The notes under the pieces: model-generated | What the model was told of the DNA's origin: nothing | Seen by the model: only the letters and a program-made list of their open reading frames with translations | Databases searched by the model: none | Position numbers and translations under genes: made by a program | Source: Granulosicoccus sp964390335 | Lineage (GTDB): Bacteria; Pseudomonadota; Gammaproteobacteria; Granulosicoccales; Granulosicoccaceae | NCBI GenBank assembly: GCA_964390335.1 | Contig: CAYMHU010000004.1 | Coordinates: forward strand, 62,001 to 126,000 | DNA: 64,000 nucleotides | Reading direction: 5' to 3' | Shown here: piece after piece, positions 60,035-64,000 of the stretch | Layout of the letters: every line of letters starts with the position of its first letter | Position numbering within the stretch: position 1 is the stretch's first letter

Positions 60035-60964
60035 TCAGGGTGCAGCCACACTATCCAGAATTTGCTGTGCTGCTGCTCTTCCAGTGCTGACTTTGCCAGT
60101 CAGTCGGTGTCCGGCCAGTGCGGGGAAAGCAAGTTGCACATCGTCGGGCAACACATGATCTCTTCCTGCTAGAAACGCAACAGCTCTGCTGAGCTTGACC
60201 AAATTGAGTCCGGCACGCGAACTCAAGCCAGTGCTGTTTGTGCGCGACTCCAGCAGTAACGCTTGGATATAATCAAAGATCGATGCGGAGACATGAATCT
60301 GGCTCACTTCGTTTACCCACTGCTCAAGTTGTTTTTTATTTGATACTGCTTGTAAGTGTTCTATTTGTATCCGTTTGTCACCTGATTCCATTAGTGCGCG
60401 CTCAGCTTCAGGAGCTGGATAACCCAGTTCTATGCCCACTAAGAAACGATCCAGTTGAGATTCCGGTAGTGGAAACGCACCTAACTGATCTGTTGGATTC
60501 TGGGTGGCGATAACAAAAAACTCTTCCGGCAAGGCATAAGAGTTTCCATCCACTGATACCTGCCGTTCTTCCATGGCTTCTAGTAACGCGCTTTGTGCTT
60601 TAGGAGGCGCACGATTAATTTCATCTGCCAACAGAACAGAAGTAAATACTGGACCTTGTCGGAATTCAAACTGCTGTTCGTTGCTGTTGAAAATTGACAC
60701 GCCAACAATATCTGCCGGTAATAAATCGCTGGTGAACTGAACTCTCGTTGACTTTAGACCCAAGCACTTACCCAATGAATGTGCAAGTGTGGTTTTACCC
60801 GTTCCAGGCACATCCTCGATCAGTAAATGTCCTCTTGCAAGCATGCAGGCTACCGCCAAATTCAGCTGCGGCCGTTTCCCTAAAACGATGGTTTCCAGTA
60901 CATCGAGTACCTTGGAAACGTCACTGATTGGCGTGATTGCTGTGGAGTTAGCTGGTTGCGTCAT
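60035..60964 (-). CDS. MoxR-family AAA+ ATPase
   Basis: A 309-aa MoxR ATPase, a chaperone-like protein that works with a DUF58 or VWA partner. Walker A EDVPGTGKTTLAH (Lys57), Walker B VLLADEINRAPPKAQSALLEAM, sensor FFVIATQNPTDQLGAFPLPE and the arginine finger region SQLDRFLVGI follow. ATG at 60964 is chosen over an earlier start that adds a basic stretch outside the family pattern. It is the first gene of the operon, 28 bp before DUF58. The VWA-type CobT protein 25 kb away is another conceivable partner, since MoxR and CobS are related. Confidence 0.93.
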   Translation of the reverse strand: MTQPANSTAITPISDVSKVLDVLETIVLGKRPQLNLAVACMLARGHLLIEDVPGTGKTTLAHSLGKCLGLKSTRVQFTSDLLPADIVGVSIFNSNEQQFEFRQGPVFTSVLLADEINRAPPKAQSALLEAMEERQVSVDGNSYALPEEFFVIATQNPTDQLGAFPLPESQLDRFLVGIELGYPAPEAERALMESGDKRIQIEHLQAVSNKKQLEQWVNEVSQIHVSASIFDYIQALLLESRTNSTGLSSRAGLNLVKLSRAVAFLAGRDHVLPDDVQLAFPALAGHRLTGKVSTGRAAAQQILDSVAAP

Positions 60965-61249
60965 TGTGCGTAATGTCAGATGTAAACGAATATAACGTTT
61001 ATCGGCCAATATTTGATTGCCTGCGGCGCTAATTGCCGCTTCTTGTCAAAGTGTTCGGCGGTGGTTTTCATAATGTGGACGGGTACTCAAAAAGCCGAAT
61101 CTACTGCCGCTAGTACAGCAATAGGGTTTGTTTAATCACTGTTTCAATTAAGCAGATATGTAACGATTTCTCAAGCTGTAGTGAGTACAATATAGACGGT
61201 ATTTTTGCTATGGTTTTCTCAATTTTCGAAAACACACTGCTGGTTTATT

Positions 61250-63358
61250 ATGGCGCTTAATTGCAACGCTTTGCTTGATCAATCTAATCGGTACAAAGGG
61301 CTTTCAAGTACATCACTTACGTCTTTGTGTGCGATGTTGTTATTGCTGCCACTGAGTGTTTTGGGGCATGGCAGTAATCATGGTAGTCACAGCGGCGGCA
61401 GTGATGACCTTAGTGCGAATCATGATCTCGGTATCGAAATCGAAAACCTGCAACCCGTGTTGTCTGCCGATATCATTGCGCCAGCGCCTGCACCGGCATT
61501 AAAGCCCTCTGTAGGTGGTCAGTGGTCCGCTGTGTACGATTGGCCTCTAGTTGCCATTCATGCGGCGCTGCTGCCAAACGGTAATGTGTTGGCATGGGAT
61601 GCGACACCTGACGATGCAGATGACGACCCTCATACCACTGATAACTTCACCACGCGGGTGACGCTGTGGGATCCCATCAGTAATACTCATCGGGCAACAA
61701 ACAACGATACCGACACCGATTTATTTTGTGCAGGTTCGGCTCACCTGTGGGATGGTCGAATCCTGTTTGCAGGTGGTGACAGCGGCAGAGACGGCGCTAA
61801 CGGCCCCCTGTCCAACAGTAACATTTATAACCCGCTGACCAACACCTGGCACCGAACAGAAGACATGAATGCGCCACGTTGGTATTCCTCCGTTGCTACC
61901 TTAGCAAACGGAGAGATGCTCACGTTTGGCGGCAGCTATTATCCCAACCCGGTTGGCGAAGTATTTCAATTTAATCAAACCTGGCGGCCATTGTCGGGTG
62001 GCTTGCCAATAGAAATAAGTGGCGACTATCAGTGGCTGCAGCAAACACCGGAAGGTTCAGTGATCTTTTTTGGCCCTGAGAATTTGGTTGCGGACATCGA
62101 GACTGACGGCGCCGGTCGTTACACTCCGCTTTCTACCCGAGATAATCTGGCATTGCGTGATTACGGAAGCTATGCGATGTATGACGTTGGCAAAATATTA
62201 GTATCCGGCGGCGCGGATGGACAAAAAAGCGCGATTGTTATCGATACCGCATCTAGGCAGGTCAGGGACACCACACCAATGAGTATTGGTCGTCGACAAC
62301 ACAATCTAACGATATTAGCGGACGGTTCTGTGTTGTCGTCAGGCGGCAACAGCGACGGTACTCGGTACTTCAGTCCAACAGCCGGTGTGTTCACGCCCGA
62401 ACTTTGGGACCCTGCTACTGAACAATGGACTGAGTTGAACCCGATGCAAGCTGACAGACAATACCACTCCATTGCGTTGTTGCTAAAAGACGGTCGCGTG
62501 CTGTCGGCAGGTGGCGGTATTTGTGGAGATTGCTATGCTGCTGGATACGAAGAACGCAATGGCGAAGTGTATAGCCCACCGTATCTATTTAATGAAGACG
62601 GTACATTATCCGACCGGCCGCAATTAGCAGCAGTGCCAAGTCAAGTCAATTATGCGCAACGGATTTCACTGAACATTAACACCGAAGGCTCAATTGAGAA
62701 AGCGCATCTTATAAAACTCGGTTCGGTCACGCACTCTGAAAACCAGGATCAACGGCTTGTTCCATTATCATTTCAAGCCAGCTCAAATTCGATCAGTTTT
62801 ACTATGCCCGCTGATCGAGCAGTCGCGCCGCCGGGACACTACCTATTATTTGTGGTTAATTCAAATGGGGTGCCGTCTACTGGTTCGATTGTGAAGCTTG
62901 GTCAGCCATTATTGAAAGCTGGTCAGCAAGTGGTAAACACTCACGAAATTAATCAGGTCGATGTTTATGAAACCGTAGCCACTACGGGTACAGTCAACGT
63001 GAGTCTATCGGCTGCGAGTGCGTTGACGTTGCATATTTCAGCTAATGCACCTAGCAATAACAACCCACCGCAAACCACACTGTGCCAACAGGTAACCAAT
63101 ACCAATGGTGTTGCGAGTTGTGAGCTTGCTGTTGGGTCGGGGTCTGTGCTCTACATTGGTGTATCCGGTAATAACCGGGTAGATTACACGCTGAATTTCA
63201 ACGATGATGGCGTTGCCATTGCGGATGCGCCCGTCATTACAGCTACTACGGGTTCAGGCTCCCCAGGCGTCAAAACCAGCACGGGCTTTGGTGCATTGGG
63301 TTGGTTTTCAATGTGGGTGCTGTTGTTGGTGCCAGTGGTTCGATTGTTTAAATGGTAA
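61250..63358 (+). CDS. Secreted galactose oxidase-like copper radical oxidase, GlyGly-CTERM-like tail
   Basis: A 702-aa exported protein. A long signal segment (hydrophobic core AMLLLLPLSVLG, cleavage near HGSNHGS) leads to a Kelch beta-propeller (about 90-430) and a C-terminal DUF1929-like domain. All copper-site residues of galactose oxidase have counterparts: Cys160 (LFCAGS), Tyr212 (RWYSS), Tyr405-His406 (RQYHSIA) and His530 (PPGHYLLF), so a Cys-Tyr radical cofactor is expected. The C-terminus has Gly/Ser-rich SGSPGVK, then the span LGWFSMWVLLLVPVVRLF and a basic end, like GlyGly-CTERM sorting signals cleaved by rhombosortase. It probably oxidises an alcohol or aldehyde outside the cell to an aldehyde or acid with hydrogen peroxide. 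ATG at 61250 is preferred over TTG at 61205. Confidence 0.85.
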   Translation: MALNCNALLDQSNRYKGLSSTSLTSLCAMLLLLPLSVLGHGSNHGSHSGGSDDLSANHDLGIEIENLQPVLSADIIAPAPAPALKPSVGGQWSAVYDWPLVAIHAALLPNGNVLAWDATPDDADDDPHTTDNFTTRVTLWDPISNTHRATNNDTDTDLFCAGSAHLWDGRILFAGGDSGRDGANGPLSNSNIYNPLTNTWHRTEDMNAPRWYSSVATLANGEMLTFGGSYYPNPVGEVFQFNQTWRPLSGGLPIEISGDYQWLQQTPEGSVIFFGPENLVADIETDGAGRYTPLSTRDNLALRDYGSYAMYDVGKILVSGGADGQKSAIVIDTASRQVRDTTPMSIGRRQHNLTILADGSVLSSGGNSDGTRYFSPTAGVFTPELWDPATEQWTELNPMQADRQYHSIALLLKDGRVLSAGGGICGDCYAAGYEERNGEVYSPPYLFNEDGTLSDRPQLAAVPSQVNYAQRISLNINTEGSIEKAHLIKLGSVTHSENQDQRLVPLSFQASSNSISFTMPADRAVAPPGHYLLFVVNSNGVPSTGSIVKLGQPLLKAGQQVVNTHEINQVDVYETVATTGTVNVSLSAASALTLHISANAPSNNNPPQTTLCQQVTNTNGVASCELAVGSGSVLYIGVSGNNRVDYTLNFNDDGVAIADAPVITATTGSGSPGVKTSTGFGALGWFSMWVLLLVPVVRLFKW

Positions 63359-63415
63359 CCCGCGCTTTGGTATACTGTAAGCCATCGGATATTTAGCCAA
63401 TAACAGCCAATCAGT

Positions 63416-64000
63416 GTGAAAAATTTCTTAAAGTCAGATCGTCATTCTCACAAAGATCCTCAAGTCAGAATAGACTCACTGCAAGACATCGACGCCAGCA
63501 CATCTGAAGGTCAGTCAATTATTGACAAACTGGCGTCCGACGATACCGACAACAATGTTCGTTTAGCAGCAATTAATATATTGGTTAACTTGCCATTGTT
63601 GAGTCGGTTTATGTCCGGTGTGGATGGCACTGCAATCGCACAGGGCGCTGAGGCCAGAGTGGTTGCGTTACTGGCCGATAACGCAGTTGCTGAAACGCAG
63701 GCCTTAGCGCTTTTAGAATCACAACAGCACACGTTTGCTCCGATGATGGCAAATCACAGTGCCAGTGAAAAAATTCGTAATGAGGCGATTAACAAGATTA
63801 CCGATGAAGCCACGTTGCTAAAAGTGGTTCAGCAATCACGATTCCATGATGCGCGCATGAGTTGCGCCAGCCGCCTATCTCAGCACGATAATATAAAAGC
63901 TGCACAGCAGTCGTGTCGAAATCGCGATAAGGTCGTTGCAAAAATGTTGCAACAACAGTTAGACGAAAAAGCAGCAGCCGAAGCCGCAGAAATTGCCGCA
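63416..64000 (+). CDS. DUF349-domain protein, cut by window end
   Basis: The first 195 codons of a large gene, open at the window end. GTG at 63416 starts KNFLKSDRHSHKDPQVRIDSL, followed by HEAT-like helical repeats (NNVRLAAINILVNLPLL, EKIRNEAINKI, ARMSCASRL) and a CRNRDKVVAKML segment with a helical, Ala-rich stretch. This pattern is typical of the N-terminal half of DUF349 proteins in gammaproteobacteria, which are cytosolic and of unknown function. The DUF349 repeats themselves would lie beyond the edge. The gene is 57 bp after the copper oxidase gene; a TATACT hexamer at 63371-63376 may be its own -10. Confidence 0.75.
   Translation, partial: MKNFLKSDRHSHKDPQVRIDSLQDIDASTSEGQSIIDKLASDDTDNNVRLAAINILVNLPLLSRFMSGVDGTAIAQGAEARVVALLADNAVAETQALALLESQQHTFAPMMANHSASEKIRNEAINKITDEATLLKVVQQSRFHDARMSCASRLSQHDNIKAAQQSCRNRDKVVAKMLQQQLDEKAAAEAAEIAA

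Noticed and set aside
1..64000. CRISPR arrays, insertion sequences, prophage, tRNA or rRNA genes
   Set aside because: I looked for spaced direct repeats, transposase or integrase motifs and cloverleaf-like segments and saw none that I could support. A tRNA or Infernal scan would be decisive.

Overview
The window looks like two scaffold-joined stretches (two runs of exactly 100 N, at 29603-29702 and 49616-49715) of a chromosome from a free-living, probably marine, gammaproteobacterium. This rests on recognisable families: UbiA, GorA, a minor-pilin cluster (fimT-pilV-pilW-pilX-pilE), ComF, an OmpA-like protein, YbiT, NudC, NudL, MipA, a MoxR/DUF58/TgpA cluster and a DUF349 protein. The first third is dominated by TRAP and ABC uptake systems and small catabolic operons of the kind found in marine heterotrophs. 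The genus cannot be fixed from the sequence alone. There are no rRNA or tRNA genes, insertion sequences, prophage or CRISPR arrays that I can see. Genes are densely packed, with many ATGA-type overlaps.

Region 1 (1-22.6 kb) is an uptake and catabolism island. It starts with a TRAP solute receptor, a two-subunit CoA-transferase and a divergent GntR regulator. That regulator heads an operon with an NTF2-like protein, a tandem OsmC protein and maleylacetate reductase; with the CoA-transferase these fit the lower hydroxyquinol/3-oxoadipate route. A complete polar amino-acid ABC transporter follows (6969-10368). Next comes a complete carbohydrate-type ABC transporter (10613-14915) running into an NTF2-like protein, an HpsN/HisD-type dehydrogenase, an SDR, a LacI regulator, a second NTF2-like protein, a MetE-core protein with an intact zinc site and an RraA/HMG-aldolase-like protein. 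A convergent two-domain NTF2-like protein closes the island. A perfect 16-bp palindrome with a central CG, upstream of the carbohydrate-binding protein gene, is a good candidate operator for the LacI protein. Both ABC operons carry a strong hairpin directly after the binding-protein gene, which would allow more binding protein than permease.

Region 2 (22.6-32.1 kb) is mixed: a MATE exporter, a degenerate amidohydrolase-fold protein, a DNA polymerase X N-terminal (HhH) protein without polymerase domain, an EamA transporter whose stop codon lies inside a pentanucleotide repeat, an alpha/beta hydrolase, a DUF3179 protein cut by the first gap, an OmpA-like protein with a 4 x 12-bp repeat upstream, ComF and a DM13 lipoprotein.

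Region 3 (32.2-38.5 kb) is the most unusual part. Two large dynamin-like/TrmE-type GTPases that share an atypical DxPDFDS G3 motif flank an orphan CobT-like VWA protein. The second GTPase is translationally coupled to ubiA. No CobS or CobN is in the window, so a chelatase role is doubtful, and a membrane-associated GTPase/VWA system is a reasonable hypothesis.

Region 4 (38.6-64 kb) is mostly housekeeping: gorA, minor pilins without pilY1, ybiT, a CAP-domain lipoprotein, an EamA transporter, dodecin, a MalY/PatB aminotransferase, nudL, a GNAT / 58-aa zinc-ribbon / SDR mini-operon around the second gap, an SPL radical-SAM protein with a nucleosidase-like gene, YbjQ-YbjQ-M48, nudC, mipA, an enolase-superfamily enzyme, MoxR-DUF58-TgpA, a secreted copper-radical (galactose oxidase-like) protein with a GlyGly-CTERM-like tail, and the start of a DUF349 gene that runs off the window.
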